Positions 24,799 to 33,671 of a DNA stretch of 64,000 bases are shown here, in pieces. Below the pieces are notes generated by a model. That model saw nothing but the letters and a program-made list of their open reading frames with translations, had not been told where the DNA came from and did no database searches. A program made the translations under genes and the position numbers. Numbering within the stretch: the first letter of the stretch is position 1; each line of letters opens with the position of its first letter. This DNA is from JBHGYD01 sp041920415 (GTDB lineage Bacteria; Bacillota; Bacilli; Bacillales; Anoxybacillaceae): the NCBI GenBank assembly GCA_041920415.1, contig JBHGYD010000003.1, positions 154,451 through 218,450 on the forward strand, read 5' to 3'.

Positions 24799-27567
24799 TT
24801 AGGCTGTATAATGTTCTTTTACAATGCGAGCGCAACGTGGACACAATGTTGGATGCTCTGTATCTTGACCGACGTCTGGTGTAACAACCCAACATCTTTC
24901 GCACGTTTCACCTTCCGCTTGTTTGACGACAATCGCTACGTTCGCAAATTTTTGTGCTTCTTCAGGTGCCTCTGTATAGTCACCTGCGATTTCAAATTCG
25001 GAAACGATAAATAGCTGTTTTACATCTTCTTCGATCGAGTCAAGCAACTGTTTCGTTTCCGCAGTTGGATAAACAGTTAGGCTTGCAGTTAATGATTTAC
25101 CGATGATTTTTTCATTCCGCGCTACTTCTAACGCCTTTAATACATCATCGCGCAAGCTCATAAATGCATCCCATTTCGCCAACAGCTCTTCCGCTCCTGC
25201 GATTTCCTTGGTTTCTGGCATATCAACAAGTTGTACGCTCTCTTCCTTCACGTTTGGAATGTATCCCCACACCTCATCCGCAGTATGCGGCAAAATTGGC
25301 GCAATGAGCTTCGTTAACGCAAGTAGTGTTTCATATAGCACCGTTTGAATCGAGCGACGTTCTTTGTCATTTGGCGCTTCAATGTAAAGAATATCTTTTG
25401 CAAAATCTAAATAGAATGCACTTAAATCGACCGTACAGAAATTGTTGACTTCATGATAAATCGCCGCAAAGTCATATGTTTCATACGAATGTTTCACTTT
25501 TTCAATGAGACGGTTTAATTTCACGAGCATGTAACGGTCTACTTCTCGTAACTCCGTTAAAGGAACCGCATTTGTTTCTGGGTTAAAATCAAATAAGTTA
25601 CCAAGTAAGAAACGGAACGTATTGCGGATTTTACGGTATACTTCCGCAACTTGTTTTAAAATGCTATCAGAAATTCTTACGTCAGCTTGGTAGTCAACAG
25701 AGGCAACCCAGAGACGTAAAATATCAGCGCCTAATTGATCCATTACTTTCGCTGGCACGACAACATTACCAAGCGATTTACTCATTTTGCGGCCCTCTCC
25801 GTCAAGAACGAACCCGTGGCTTAATACTCCCTTATATGGAGCTTTTCCTGTAACAGCCACAGCAGTCGAAAGCGAAGAGTTAAACCAACCGCGATATTGG
25901 TCAGAGCCTTCGAGATAAAGGTCAGCTGGACGTTGTAGGTCATCACGCTCTTCAAGAACAGCTTGGTGTGAAGAACCGGAGTCGAACCAAACATCCATAA
26001 TGTCCGTCTCTTTTGTAAATTTACCGTTCGGACTTGATGGATGTGTAAATCCTTCAGGCAATAAGTCTTTTGCTTCGCGCTCAAACCAAACGTTAGAACC
26101 GTATTGTCTGAATAAGTTTGATACATGTTCAATGGTTTCATCCGTAATAATTGGCTCACCATTTTCACCGTAGAATACAGGAATTGGAACACCCCATGCG
26201 CGTTGGCGGGAGATGCACCAGTCACCGCGGTCGCGGATCATGTTGTAAAGACGCGTTTCTCCCCAAGCAGGCACCCATTTTGTTTCTTGCACCGCTTTTA
26301 GCAATTCCTCGCGAATTTTATCAATCGACGCAAACCATTGTGCTGTTGCTCGGAAAATCGTTGGCTGCTTTGTGCGCCAGTCATGCGGATAAGAGTGCGT
26401 GATAAAGCTAAGTTTTAAAAGCGCACCGACTTCTTGGAGTTTTTCGGTAATCGCTTTGTTTGCCTCATCATAAAATAGACCTTCAAATCCAGGTGCCTCT
26501 GCAGTCATATAGCCACGTTCATCGACCGGACATAATACGCCTAAACCATATTTTTGTCCAACGATAAAGTCGTCTTCCCCATGCCCCGGTGCAGTATGAA
26601 CGCAGCCTGTACCCGCATCTGTCGTTACGTGCTCGCCGCAGACAACAAGTGAATCGCGATCATAAAATGGATGTTTCGCTACAACATACTCGAGCTCTTT
26701 TCCTTTGAGTGTTTTTACGACGATTGTTTCTTCCCAGCCAATTTCTTTTTTCACGGACTCAAGCAAAGCCGATGCGACAATATACTTCTCACCGTTTACT
26801 TGAACGACGCTATATTCAAGTTCAGGATGTACAGCGATTCCTAAGTTGGCCGGAATCGTCCAAGGAGTCGTTGTCCAAATGACGATTTTTTCGTCTCCTT
26901 CAAGCACCCCTTTTCCGTCTTTAATTGGGAATGCTACATAAATGGATGGAGAACGTTTATCTTTGTATTCAATTTCTGCTTCAGCGAGTGCTGATTCACT
27001 CGATGGAGACCAGTATACAGGTTTTAGCCCTTTGTAAATAAGCCCTTTTTTCGCCATTTCCCCAAATACTTTAATTTGTTGTGCTTCATATTCCGGCTTT
27101 AGCGTAATGTATGGGTTTTCCCAATCACCGCGCACGCCAAGACGTTTAAATTGTTGGCGCTGATTATCGATTTGCTCGTATGCGTATTCTTCGCAAAGTT
27201 TGCGGAACTCAGCGACGCTCATCGATTTACGATTGACACCTTTATTTTTCGTGAGCGCTGTTTCAATCGGCAAACCATGCGTATCCCATCCAGGTACATA
27301 TGGTGCACAATAGCCGCTCATCGATTTATAGCGAACGATAAAGTCTTTTAAAATTTTATTTAACGCATGCCCCATATGAATGTCGCCATTTGCGTATGGA
27401 GGTCCATCATGAAGAACAAATAATGGGCGATCTTTTGTTCTTTCTTGTACCTTTTCGTAAATCTTCATCTCTTCCCATTTTGCTTGAATTTGCGGTTCAC
27501 GTTGCGGAAGATTTCCGCGCATCGGAAACTCCGTTTGCGGCATTAACAACGTATCTTTGTAATCCAT
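24799..27567 (-). CDS. ileS: Isoleucyl-tRNA synthetase
   Basis: This class I synthetase of 922 residues charges tRNA-Ile and edits misactivated valine. The HIGH-type motif appears as H-M-G-H after P-P-Y-A-N-G-D-I, the K-M-S-K-S motif is near residue 595, the editing (CP1) domain lies between, and the C-terminus has zinc ligands C-E-R-C-W and C-P-R-C. The start has a GGAGG site. An Ile T-box leader controls it directly upstream. Confidence 0.97.
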   Translation of the reverse strand: MDYKDTLLMPQTEFPMRGNLPQREPQIQAKWEEMKIYEKVQERTKDRPLFVLHDGPPYANGDIHMGHALNKILKDFIVRYKSMSGYCAPYVPGWDTHGLPIETALTKNKGVNRKSMSVAEFRKLCEEYAYEQIDNQRQQFKRLGVRGDWENPYITLKPEYEAQQIKVFGEMAKKGLIYKGLKPVYWSPSSESALAEAEIEYKDKRSPSIYVAFPIKDGKGVLEGDEKIVIWTTTPWTIPANLGIAVHPELEYSVVQVNGEKYIVASALLESVKKEIGWEETIVVKTLKGKELEYVVAKHPFYDRDSLVVCGEHVTTDAGTGCVHTAPGHGEDDFIVGQKYGLGVLCPVDERGYMTAEAPGFEGLFYDEANKAITEKLQEVGALLKLSFITHSYPHDWRTKQPTIFRATAQWFASIDKIREELLKAVQETKWVPAWGETRLYNMIRDRGDWCISRQRAWGVPIPVFYGENGEPIITDETIEHVSNLFRQYGSNVWFEREAKDLLPEGFTHPSSPNGKFTKETDIMDVWFDSGSSHQAVLEERDDLQRPADLYLEGSDQYRGWFNSSLSTAVAVTGKAPYKGVLSHGFVLDGEGRKMSKSLGNVVVPAKVMDQLGADILRLWVASVDYQADVRISDSILKQVAEVYRKIRNTFRFLLGNLFDFNPETNAVPLTELREVDRYMLVKLNRLIEKVKHSYETYDFAAIYHEVNNFCTVDLSAFYLDFAKDILYIEAPNDKERRSIQTVLYETLLALTKLIAPILPHTADEVWGYIPNVKEESVQLVDMPETKEIAGAEELLAKWDAFMSLRDDVLKALEVARNEKIIGKSLTASLTVYPTAETKQLLDSIEEDVKQLFIVSEFEIAGDYTEAPEEAQKFANVAIVVKQAEGETCERCWVVTPDVGQDTEHPTLCPRCARIVKEHYTA

Positions 27568-27598
27568 TTCTCATTCCTCCAACTTTTTTTCTATCAAC

Positions 27599-27850
27599 AA
27601 AAAAACCGTCCTCTCCCAAAAAGGGACGAGAACGGTCTCGCGGTACCACCCTTGTTGACTATATATGCCCTAGACTAGACATTCATAGCCCTCTTTTCAT
27701 TCGTAACGGGAATGACGCGCCATTGCCTACTATCGTTTCGGCATGGAACTCCAGGGTGATCTTCACTCTTTCGCTTATGCCGAGCTTCCACCGTCCTCGA
27801 CTCGCTAAAATAAGCTAGTGAAAGAGCTACTGTCCCTTTCATCGCCAGTT
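27599..27850 (-). promoter_or_regulatory. T-box leader of ileS, isoleucine specifier
   Basis: The minus-strand leader has the T-box core AGGGTGGTACCGCG (27639-27652) and the terminator stem CCGTTCTCGTCCC / GGGAGAGGACGG with seven T's (27599-27634). A stem I begins near GATGAAAGGGACAGTAG. A specifier-loop ATC codon (27758-27760, within GAAGATCACC) matches isoleucine. Uncharged tRNA-Ile would bind and promote read-through into ileS. Confidence 0.93.
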
Positions 27851-27870
27851 GTATGGTCATTTTAAGTGTT

Positions 27871-27900
27871 ATTATATGCGAAAGGGGCAAAATTCGTCAA
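27871..27900 (-). promoter_or_regulatory. SigA-type promoter of the ileS leader
   Basis: Minus strand: -35 TTGACG (27895-27900), 18-base spacer, -10 TATAAT (27871-27876), just upstream of T-box stem I. The -35 box overlaps the divIVA stop codon. Confidence 0.8.
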
Positions 27901-28421
27901 GATTGGCTAATCTCTTCCTTCTCCTTTTCATCGATATCGATATCGATTTCTTTCAGTTCATATTCCATTAAATGATCCCAGTCGCTGTTGTTTAACATTT
28001 CAAGTTGAGCTTCGACTAACATGCGAAAGCGAGTGCGAAACACTTTTGATTGTCGTTTTAACTCCTCGATTTCAAGGGCAATTTTTCGCGATTTGGCCAG
28101 CGCCTCGCTAATAATGCGATCAGCGTTTTTCTCGGCCTCTTTAATGATGAGCTTTGCTTCTTTTTGGGCGTTTCTCTTGACTTCTTCCGCTGTTTCTTGA
28201 GCAATTAAAATCGATTTATTTAGCGTTTCTTCAATGTTTGTAAAATAGTTAAGCTTTTCTGTGAGCTCGGCCACTTTTTCTTCGAGCTGCTTTTTTTCAC
28301 GAATGATCATTTCGTAATCTTTAATTACTTGATCAAGAAACTCATTTACCTCGTCTTCATCATAACCGCGAAACCCTTTGCTGAACTCTTTATTATGAAT
28401 ATCTAATGGTGTTAAAGGCAC
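27897..28421 (-). CDS. divIVA: Cell-division/polarity protein DivIVA
   Basis: DivIVA binds negatively curved membrane at poles and septa and recruits MinJ and sporulation proteins. The 174-residue protein has the membrane-binding N-terminus (L-D-I-H-N-K-E-F then F-R-G-Y-D-E-D-E-V-N-E-F-L), two coiled-coil regions (about 30-65 and 75-140) and an acidic tail with alternating I-D residues. The start is the GTG at 28421, with a GGAGGTG site 6 bases upstream, rather than the upstream ATG of the open frame, because the family begins at this position. It heads away from the ylm block. Confidence 0.95.
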   Translation of the reverse strand: MPLTPLDIHNKEFSKGFRGYDEDEVNEFLDQVIKDYEMIIREKKQLEEKVAELTEKLNYFTNIEETLNKSILIAQETAEEVKRNAQKEAKLIIKEAEKNADRIISEALAKSRKIALEIEELKRQSKVFRTRFRMLVEAQLEMLNNSDWDHLMEYELKEIDIDIDEKEKEEISQS

Positions 28422-28507
28422 AAGTGCCACCTCCGTCTGCAATAATGTTCGTCATTCACTTTACCTTACCATTCGACATATTTCATCTAATTCCTGCAAT
28501 GATTCGA

Positions 28508-29281
28508 TTATTTTTGCGTTCCCACGTGAACACGCCACTTCTCTTTTTTTGTTTTTCCATCAATTAATAAAATTTTACAGCGACCAAACCCTCGCGCGGA
28601 AAGTGTATCTCCTTCCTTACACTCAAAATGAGCTTGCTCAACGATTTTCCAATTCACTTTGACAAGACCGTTTTCAATCAGCAATTGCGCTTTTTGGCGC
28701 GAAATATGAAACACTTGTGATAATAGCGCATCAAGCCGCAATGACGAAACGGTAATCGCCACCTCGTTCCATTGTTCTTCAAGAACGATGATGTCGGTCA
28801 ATGGTTTTTCTTCTAACGAAATTTTTGTTTTACCAATCATCTCTAAATGCATTCGAATATAATCTGCCACTTCTTTCGCAACAATGAATTGAATATGTTC
28901 GTCTTTTATAAGAATGTCGCCAAATTTCGCTCGTTTCAAGCCTAGCGACATGAGTGATCCCAACACTTGACGGTGCTCAAGCGACACAAATTTACTCGGA
29001 TAGTTGACAGCAAAAAGGGCAATCGCGAAGTCTTCTTGTTCCGGTTGAAAATAAGATGGATATAAAAGCGCACGCTTTCGTTCGACAAACGAAGCGCCCC
29101 CGAACAAAGAGATGTTCACATCTTCATCGTTTCCGATGACCAATCGAACAATTTCTTGTTCACGCGGGTCAAGAAAGTCGGTCAGTTTCGGACAATATTG
29201 CGTTTTGACAAATTCCCGCCACTCGAGCACTTGATCAATAAAATGATATTCTTCCTTACGAAAATGCTGGTAAAGATTCAT
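28508..29281 (-). CDS. ylmH: YlmH-family S4-domain RNA-binding protein
   Basis: The 257-residue protein has a YlmH-type N-terminal domain and a C-terminal S4 domain (about 180-245, L-R-L-D-A-L-L-S-Q-V-F then Q-L-I-E-N-G-L-V-K-V). YlmH is implicated in ribosome rescue and sits in the conserved division block between divIVA and ylmG. No catalytic motif is expected. The ATG has an AGGTGTG site. Confidence 0.9.
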   Translation of the reverse strand: MNLYQHFRKEEYHFIDQVLEWREFVKTQYCPKLTDFLDPREQEIVRLVIGNDEDVNISLFGGASFVERKRALLYPSYFQPEQEDFAIALFAVNYPSKFVSLEHRQVLGSLMSLGLKRAKFGDILIKDEHIQFIVAKEVADYIRMHLEMIGKTKISLEEKPLTDIIVLEEQWNEVAITVSSLRLDALLSQVFHISRQKAQLLIENGLVKVNWKIVEQAHFECKEGDTLSARGFGRCKILLIDGKTKKEKWRVHVGTQK

Positions 29282-29332
29282 TTTTGTTCACACCTAACTC
29301 TCATAAAGAAGGGAACCCTTGTGCTGGATTCC

Positions 29333-29602
29333 CTACACTAAGTTTAACATATTAAATAACGCGTACAATCCTCTCGTCGCAAAGTTTAACACAAAAAGGG
29401 CAACAATGGGGGAAACGTCAATCATTCCAATCGGTGGGATAATGCGACGAAACGGCTCTAAATACGGTTCACAAATAGCCGCAAGCATCTGCCCGATTTT
29501 CGTATCGCGAGCGTTTGGAAACCATGACATTAAAATGTACACAATTAATGCGTACGAATATATGTCAATGAGTGTTGTTAAAAATGAAAGCAAACTATGC
29601 AT
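29333..29602 (-). CDS. ylmG: YggT-family membrane protein YlmG
   Basis: This 89-residue protein has two hydrophobic segments separated by the conserved motif S-W-F-P-N-A-R-D and E-P-Y-L-E-P-F-R-R-I-I-P-P, diagnostic of the YggT family. The family is linked to division and membrane organisation but its biochemistry is not established. It sits between ylmH and sepF as in other Bacilli. Confidence 0.92.
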   Translation of the reverse strand: MHSLLSFLTTLIDIYSYALIVYILMSWFPNARDTKIGQMLAAICEPYLEPFRRIIPPIGMIDVSPIVALFVLNFATRGLYALFNMLNLV

Positions 29603-29608
29603 AAATGG

Positions 29609-30052
29609 TTACCACCTTTTCATGGATGTTTCATCATCAGCAATGACAGAAATCGAACCGGTTACATCAACATTATCAGGGGTACATAAAAAGATTTTCG
29701 TCCCGACTTGCTGAATATCTCCACCGATCGCATAAACGGTGCCGCTCAAAAAGTCGACAATACGCTTCGCTTGGTCGTGTTGAATTCGTTGCAAATTCAC
29801 CACCACTGCGCGACGGTTTTTTAAATGATCGGCAATCTCTTGTGCTTCCGCGTACGCTCTCGGTTCAATGAGCACTACTTTTGATGATTTTTGCACGCTT
29901 TGTAAACTCACCACATTTTGCTTAGTTGAGCCTTTTCCTACTGGTTGAGAAGGGGACTCTTGTACTACTACTTCTTCATCTTCATACTCATCTTCGTATT
30001 CATCATAATCTTCTTCTAAAAAATAGTCTTTAAATTTTTTAATTAATCCCAT
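29609..30052 (-). CDS. sepF: Cell-division protein SepF
   Basis: SepF anchors and bundles FtsZ filaments. The N-terminal amphipathic membrane helix (M-G-L-I-K-K-F-K-D-Y-F) is followed by a very acidic Asp/Glu/Tyr linker (about 12-35) and the globular SepF core (about 60-145, V-V-L-I-E-P-R-A-Y-A-E-A-Q-E-I-A). The ATG at 30052, spaced 8 bases from GGAGG, is preferred over the GTG three codons earlier, which overlaps the ribosome site. Confidence 0.95.
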   Translation of the reverse strand: MGLIKKFKDYFLEEDYDEYEDEYEDEEVVVQESPSQPVGKGSTKQNVVSLQSVQKSSKVVLIEPRAYAEAQEIADHLKNRRAVVVNLQRIQHDQAKRIVDFLSGTVYAIGGDIQQVGTKIFLCTPDNVDVTGSISVIADDETSMKRW

Positions 30053-30064
30053 TTTTTTCACCTC

Positions 30065-30742
30065 CTACGATTCATGTCCGACTAGTGATGTTCCTAAACG
30101 AATAAATGTCGCTCCTTCTTCGATGGCAATCACATAGTCGTTTGACATTCCCATCGACAATTCTGTGCATGGTGCGTTCGGAATATGTAACGCTTGTACA
30201 CGTTCTTGCAATCTTTTCAGCTGACGAAAGCATTGGCGAAGGAATGGCTCATCATCCGTATAAGGAGCCATCGTCATTAAACCAACGACTTCAATTTTCG
30301 AAAAATCCCGCAATTGTTCAATAAATGGAATCACTTCATCTTTTGATAGACCATGTTTCGTCGCTTCGCCTGAAACATTTACTTGCACGAAACATTTGAT
30401 TCGTTTCGTCGCCCGTTTTTCAATTTCGTGTGCAAGTGATAAACGGTCGAGCGAATGAATATAGTCGACTTTGTCAATAATGTATTTCACTTTGCGGGAT
30501 TGAAGCGTTCCGATAAAATGCCACGTCGGCTCGGATCCTAATACTTCATATTTTTGTAACAGTCCATCATCGCGATTTTCACCTAAATCAGTAATCCCAG
30601 CTGCCAACGCTTCTTTTGCTCGCTCAACACTTACATATTTCGTTACGGCGACAATGCGAATGTCGGCAGGATCGCGGTCCGTTCGCTTGCACGCTGCTTC
30701 GATATTTTCACGAATCATTGCTAAATTGTCCTTGACTGACAT
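30065..30742 (-). CDS. ylmE: PLP homeostasis protein (YggS/PROSC family)
   Basis: The 225-residue protein has the alanine-racemase-like N-terminal fold that holds pyridoxal phosphate. The PLP lysine is in A-V-T-K-Y-V, with H-F-I-G-T-L-Q and L-S-M-G-M-S-N-D also conserved. It balances free PLP in the cytosol rather than catalysing a known reaction. The ATG follows the ylmD stop directly (TAAATG), so the two are coupled. Confidence 0.92.
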   Translation of the reverse strand: MSVKDNLAMIRENIEAACKRTDRDPADIRIVAVTKYVSVERAKEALAAGITDLGENRDDGLLQKYEVLGSEPTWHFIGTLQSRKVKYIIDKVDYIHSLDRLSLAHEIEKRATKRIKCFVQVNVSGEATKHGLSKDEVIPFIEQLRDFSKIEVVGLMTMAPYTDDEPFLRQCFRQLKRLQERVQALHIPNAPCTELSMGMSNDYVIAIEEGATFIRLGTSLVGHES

Positions 30743-31567
30743 TTATCCTTCCTCCTTTCTTCCGATAAATGCCATCATTCTTCCTGTTTGACCGTTGTCG
30801 CGGCGATGGGAGAAAAATAAATCAGCCGCACAACTTGTACAGTAATCGGACACGGCTATTTGTTGTTCATGTATTCCTGCCTTTACAAGCAATAACTTAT
30901 TAAGCTCCTTTAAATCAAGAGCATATTGTCCTAAGCTGACGTCGCGATAAGGAATGGTTTCTGTTTTCCCTAGTACTTTTCTCACTAAATTAATAACACG
31001 ATTATCGACGATATAGCAACACGAACCAATGGACGGACCAATTGCCACATAAATGTCATCGAGCGGAATATGCTCGCGCTCGTTCCATAATCGAACCATT
31101 TCACCGGCAATGTTTTTTACTGTTCCTTTCCATCCAGCATGAGCAATGCCGACAACTCCATGTTTAGGTGCGATAAAATAAAGAGGCACACAATCAGCAA
31201 AACATAGCGCTAGTAAAATCCCTGCTTCCTCCGTATATAATCCGTCTGTACCAGCGATAGCGGATTGATAATGAACCGCTCCTTTTCCGGCATCGCGTTT
31301 TGTTACCTTTTCAATGCGCGAATCGTGTGTTTGTTCACAACAAACCCATCGTTCGAGCGGAAACTGTAATACATCCGCTAATTTTTGACGATTGCGCTGA
31401 ACGGAACGATCAACATCACCGACATGTAAGCCTAAATTGAACGTCGCAAATGGCTTTTCGCTAAATCCCCCTTGTTTCGTCGTGAAGCCAGCGACGAGCC
31501 CCGAAAACGTATGCCAATCCTGTAATAAAAGCAGTTCCTCTCCGATTGGCTGAAAAATTTCCGACAT
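30743..31567 (-). CDS. ylmD: YlmD/YfiH-family purine nucleoside phosphorylase-like (laccase-domain) protein
   Basis: The 274-residue protein carries the family's zinc-site motifs: C-F-A-D-C-V-P-L, A-H-A-G-W-K-G-T and G-P-S-I-G-S-C-C-Y. YfiH-family members act on purine nucleosides and may also act in cell-wall housekeeping; the role here is not settled. The ATG at 31567 is chosen because an earlier in-frame ATG lies directly on the Shine-Dalgarno. Confidence 0.9.
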   Translation of the reverse strand: MSEIFQPIGEELLLLQDWHTFSGLVAGFTTKQGGFSEKPFATFNLGLHVGDVDRSVQRNRQKLADVLQFPLERWVCCEQTHDSRIEKVTKRDAGKGAVHYQSAIAGTDGLYTEEAGILLALCFADCVPLYFIAPKHGVVGIAHAGWKGTVKNIAGEMVRLWNEREHIPLDDIYVAIGPSIGSCCYIVDNRVINLVRKVLGKTETIPYRDVSLGQYALDLKELNKLLLVKAGIHEQQIAVSDYCTSCAADLFFSHRRDNGQTGRMMAFIGRKEEG

Positions 31568-31656
31568 TATCGTCATCCTCTTATATGTTTTTTTGTAGAT
31601 TTTTATCACTTTTTTTCCTATTTTATCATAGTTTGCTTAAACGTGATAATCATTAT

Positions 31657-31899
31657 TTATTCATTTTCATCTAGCCGAACTAAAATGACATCCGCTCCGA
31701 TTTTCACGATATTGCGCCATGGAATGATCGTTTCTTCCTCGCGACCAAATATCCCAAGAACTTTTCCTGCTCCTAAAATAATAAGCGATTCAATTTGTCC
31801 TGTTTGTAAATTAATATCAATATCACCAATATTACCTAATTTTTTTCCGTTTGCTACATTCACGACATCTTTCGTTTGAAACTCTGAAATTTTGATCAT
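31657..31899 (-). CDS. ymxH: YlmC/YmxH-family PRC-barrel protein
   Basis: An 80-residue PRC-barrel protein of the YlmC/YmxH sporulation-associated family (K-I-S-E-F-Q-T-K-D-V-V-N, then L-G-N-I-G-D-I-D-I). Members are conserved in spore formers next to sigG and the ylm genes. Its function is unknown. Confidence 0.88.
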   Translation of the reverse strand: MIKISEFQTKDVVNVANGKKLGNIGDIDINLQTGQIESLIILGAGKVLGIFGREEETIIPWRNIVKIGADVILVRLDENE

Positions 31900-31969
31900 G
31901 GCGATCCCTCACTTTCATAACCTCTTATCTTACTATATGATTTTTCTTTTATTATTCATGATTATCTTT

Positions 31970-32009
31970 AAAAAAAAGAAAGGGGCTGCTCTAACAGAAC
32001 AGCTCCTCA
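31970..32009 (-). terminator. Terminator after sigG
   Basis: Minus-strand stem built from GGAGCTGTTC and GAGCAGCCCC around a short loop, followed by a T-rich stretch; it begins at the sigG stop codon. Confidence 0.7.
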
Positions 32010-32786
32010 TATTTGAATATTTTTATTCATTTGGCGAATAGCTGCTTTTTCTAGTCGTGACACTTGCGCTTGGGAAATGCCGATTTCTTCGGCTACTTCC
32101 ATTTGCGTTTTTCCTTGGAAAAAGCGTTTACGAATAATCATTTTTTCGCGTTCATTCAAGCGGCGCATTCCTTCTTTTAGAGCAATTTCCTCAATCCATT
32201 GACTATCGCGGTTGCGCTCATCGCTCAGTTGATCCATTACATAAATCGGGTCACCGCCATCGTTATAAATCGGCTCAAATAAAGAAACAGGGTCTTGAAT
32301 CGCATCTAAGGCAAATACAACTTCCTCATGAGAAACGCCAAGCACGTTCGCAATTTCTTCAGCGGTCGGCTCTTTTGAAGTTTCTCCCATTAATTTTTCA
32401 CGCACTTGAAGCGCTTTATAAGCAATATCACGTAGTGAACGAGACACGCGAATCGGGTTATTATCCCGTAAATAGCGACGAATTTCTCCAATAATCATCG
32501 GCACAGCGTACGTAGAAAATTTAACATTTTGACTTAAATCAAAATTATCAATCGATTTCATAAGTCCGATACAACCGACTTGAAACAAGTCATCGACAAA
32601 TTCTCCGCGGTTATTAAAACGTTGAATGACGCTTAATACGAGCCGCAAATTTCCGTTTACTAGCTTCTCCCTTGCTTCTAAATCCCCTTTATGCATTCGT
32701 TTAAAAAGCTCTCGCATTTCTTCGTTCTTTAATACTGGAAGTTTTGATGTATCGACACCGCAAATTTCAACTTTGTTTCTTGTCAA
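32007..32786 (-). CDS. sigG: RNA polymerase sigma-G factor (late forespore)
   Basis: This 259-residue sigma-70 family factor drives late forespore genes. It begins M-T-R-N-K-V-E-I-C-G-V-D-T-S-K-L-P-V-L as in B. subtilis, with region 2 (F-S-T-Y-A-V-P-M-I-I-G-E-I-R-R-Y-L-R-D) and region 4 HTH (T-Q-M-E-V-A-E-E-I-G-I-S-Q-A-Q-V-S-R-L). The start is a TTG with an AGGAGGG site. A forespore-type promoter lies upstream, and a terminator separates it from sigE, as expected for partly independent transcription. Confidence 0.97.
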   Translation of the reverse strand: MTRNKVEICGVDTSKLPVLKNEEMRELFKRMHKGDLEAREKLVNGNLRLVLSVIQRFNNRGEFVDDLFQVGCIGLMKSIDNFDLSQNVKFSTYAVPMIIGEIRRYLRDNNPIRVSRSLRDIAYKALQVREKLMGETSKEPTAEEIANVLGVSHEEVVFALDAIQDPVSLFEPIYNDGGDPIYVMDQLSDERNRDSQWIEEIALKEGMRRLNEREKMIIRKRFFQGKTQMEVAEEIGISQAQVSRLEKAAIRQMNKNIQI

Positions 32787-32822
32787 GTCTTTCCCTCCTA
32801 TCAGGAGATGCTGTCAATGTTC

Positions 32823-32852
32823 AGTATCTCCTTAGGAAGGAAAAATATGCAC
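32823..32852 (-). promoter_or_regulatory. Putative SigF/SigG-type promoter of sigG
   Basis: Minus strand: -35-like TGCATA (32847-32852), 17-base spacer, -10-like GATACTG (32823-32829). This fits the forespore consensus (TGMATA ... CATACTA) except for the first and last base of the -10. sigG is known to be forespore-transcribed and autoregulated in B. subtilis. Confidence 0.6.
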
Positions 32853-32875
32853 ACTTGTCATGTAACCGAGGTCAA

Positions 32876-32901
32876 GAAAAAAGGGCAACTGCCATTGCCC
32901 T
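32876..32901 (-). terminator. Terminator between sigE and sigG
   Basis: Minus-strand stem GGGCAA / TTGCCC with loop TGGCAG, followed by six T's, at the sigE stop. It should limit read-through from the spoIIGA-sigE unit into sigG. Confidence 0.8.
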
Positions 32902-33620
32902 CACATCATTTTATTAAATTCTTTTCGCAACCGTTTAATAATTCGTTTCTCAAGACGCGATATGTAGGATTGAGAAATCCCAAGTAAATCCGCTACATCT
33001 TTTTGCGTTTTTTCTTCTCCACCGGAAAGACCAAAACGAAGTTCCATAATTTGTTTTTCACGGTCGCTTAATTGGCGAAGCGCATTTAACAAAAGATGGC
33101 GGTCAACATTGGCTTCGAGGTCTTTCGTAATGACATCATCTTCTGTACCAAGTACGTCGGATAACAATAACTCATTTCCATCCCAATCAATATTCAATGG
33201 CTCATCGAATGATACTTCAGATCGCACTTTATTATTTCGCCGCAAATACATTAATATTTCATTTTCAATACAGCGCGATGCATAAGTTGCAAGTTTAATT
33301 TTTTTTTCAAGATTAAACGTATTCACCGCTTTAATGAGCCCGATCGTGCCAATGCTAATTAAGTCTTCGATATTAATCCCTGTATTTTCGAATTTGCGAG
33401 CAATATAGACGACAAGTCGCAAATTACGTTCAATTAACAGCGAACGTGCTGTCTCATCACCAGATGAAAGTTTTTGTAACAACATCTCTTCTTCTTCTTT
33501 CGTGAGCGGTGGTGGCAATGCTTCACTTCCACCGATGTAATAAATTTCATCCGTCTTGATTCCTAATTTCATTAACAGTTTATACCATAAATAAACAATG
33601 CGAAGTTTCCACGTTTTCAT
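32901..33620 (-). CDS. sigE: Pro-sigma-E, RNA polymerase sigma factor of the mother cell
   Basis: The 239-residue precursor carries the amphipathic pro-sequence (residues 1-29, M-K-T-W-K-L-R-I-V-Y-L-W-Y-K) ending just before Y-Y-I-G-G-S-E-A-L. It is removed by SpoIIGA at the septum. Region 2 (N-L-R-L-V-V-Y-I-A-R-K-F) and region 4 (K-D-V-A-D-L-L-G-I-S-Q-S-Y-I-S) are intact. It directly follows spoIIGA, its activating protease, in one transcription unit. Confidence 0.97.
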   Translation of the reverse strand: MKTWKLRIVYLWYKLLMKLGIKTDEIYYIGGSEALPPPLTKEEEEMLLQKLSSGDETARSLLIERNLRLVVYIARKFENTGINIEDLISIGTIGLIKAVNTFNLEKKIKLATYASRCIENEILMYLRRNNKVRSEVSFDEPLNIDWDGNELLLSDVLGTEDDVITKDLEANVDRHLLLNALRQLSDREKQIMELRFGLSGGEEKTQKDVADLLGISQSYISRLEKRIIKRLRKEFNKMM

Positions 33621-33671
33621 GAAAATCCCCCTTCTAATTTAGCGAAAAGTGAGTATGATATAGTAACGAAC

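Noticed and set aside
27675..27890. 71-codon frame in the ileS leader
   Set aside because: It overlaps the T-box structure and has no ribosome site; the conserved RNA explains the region.
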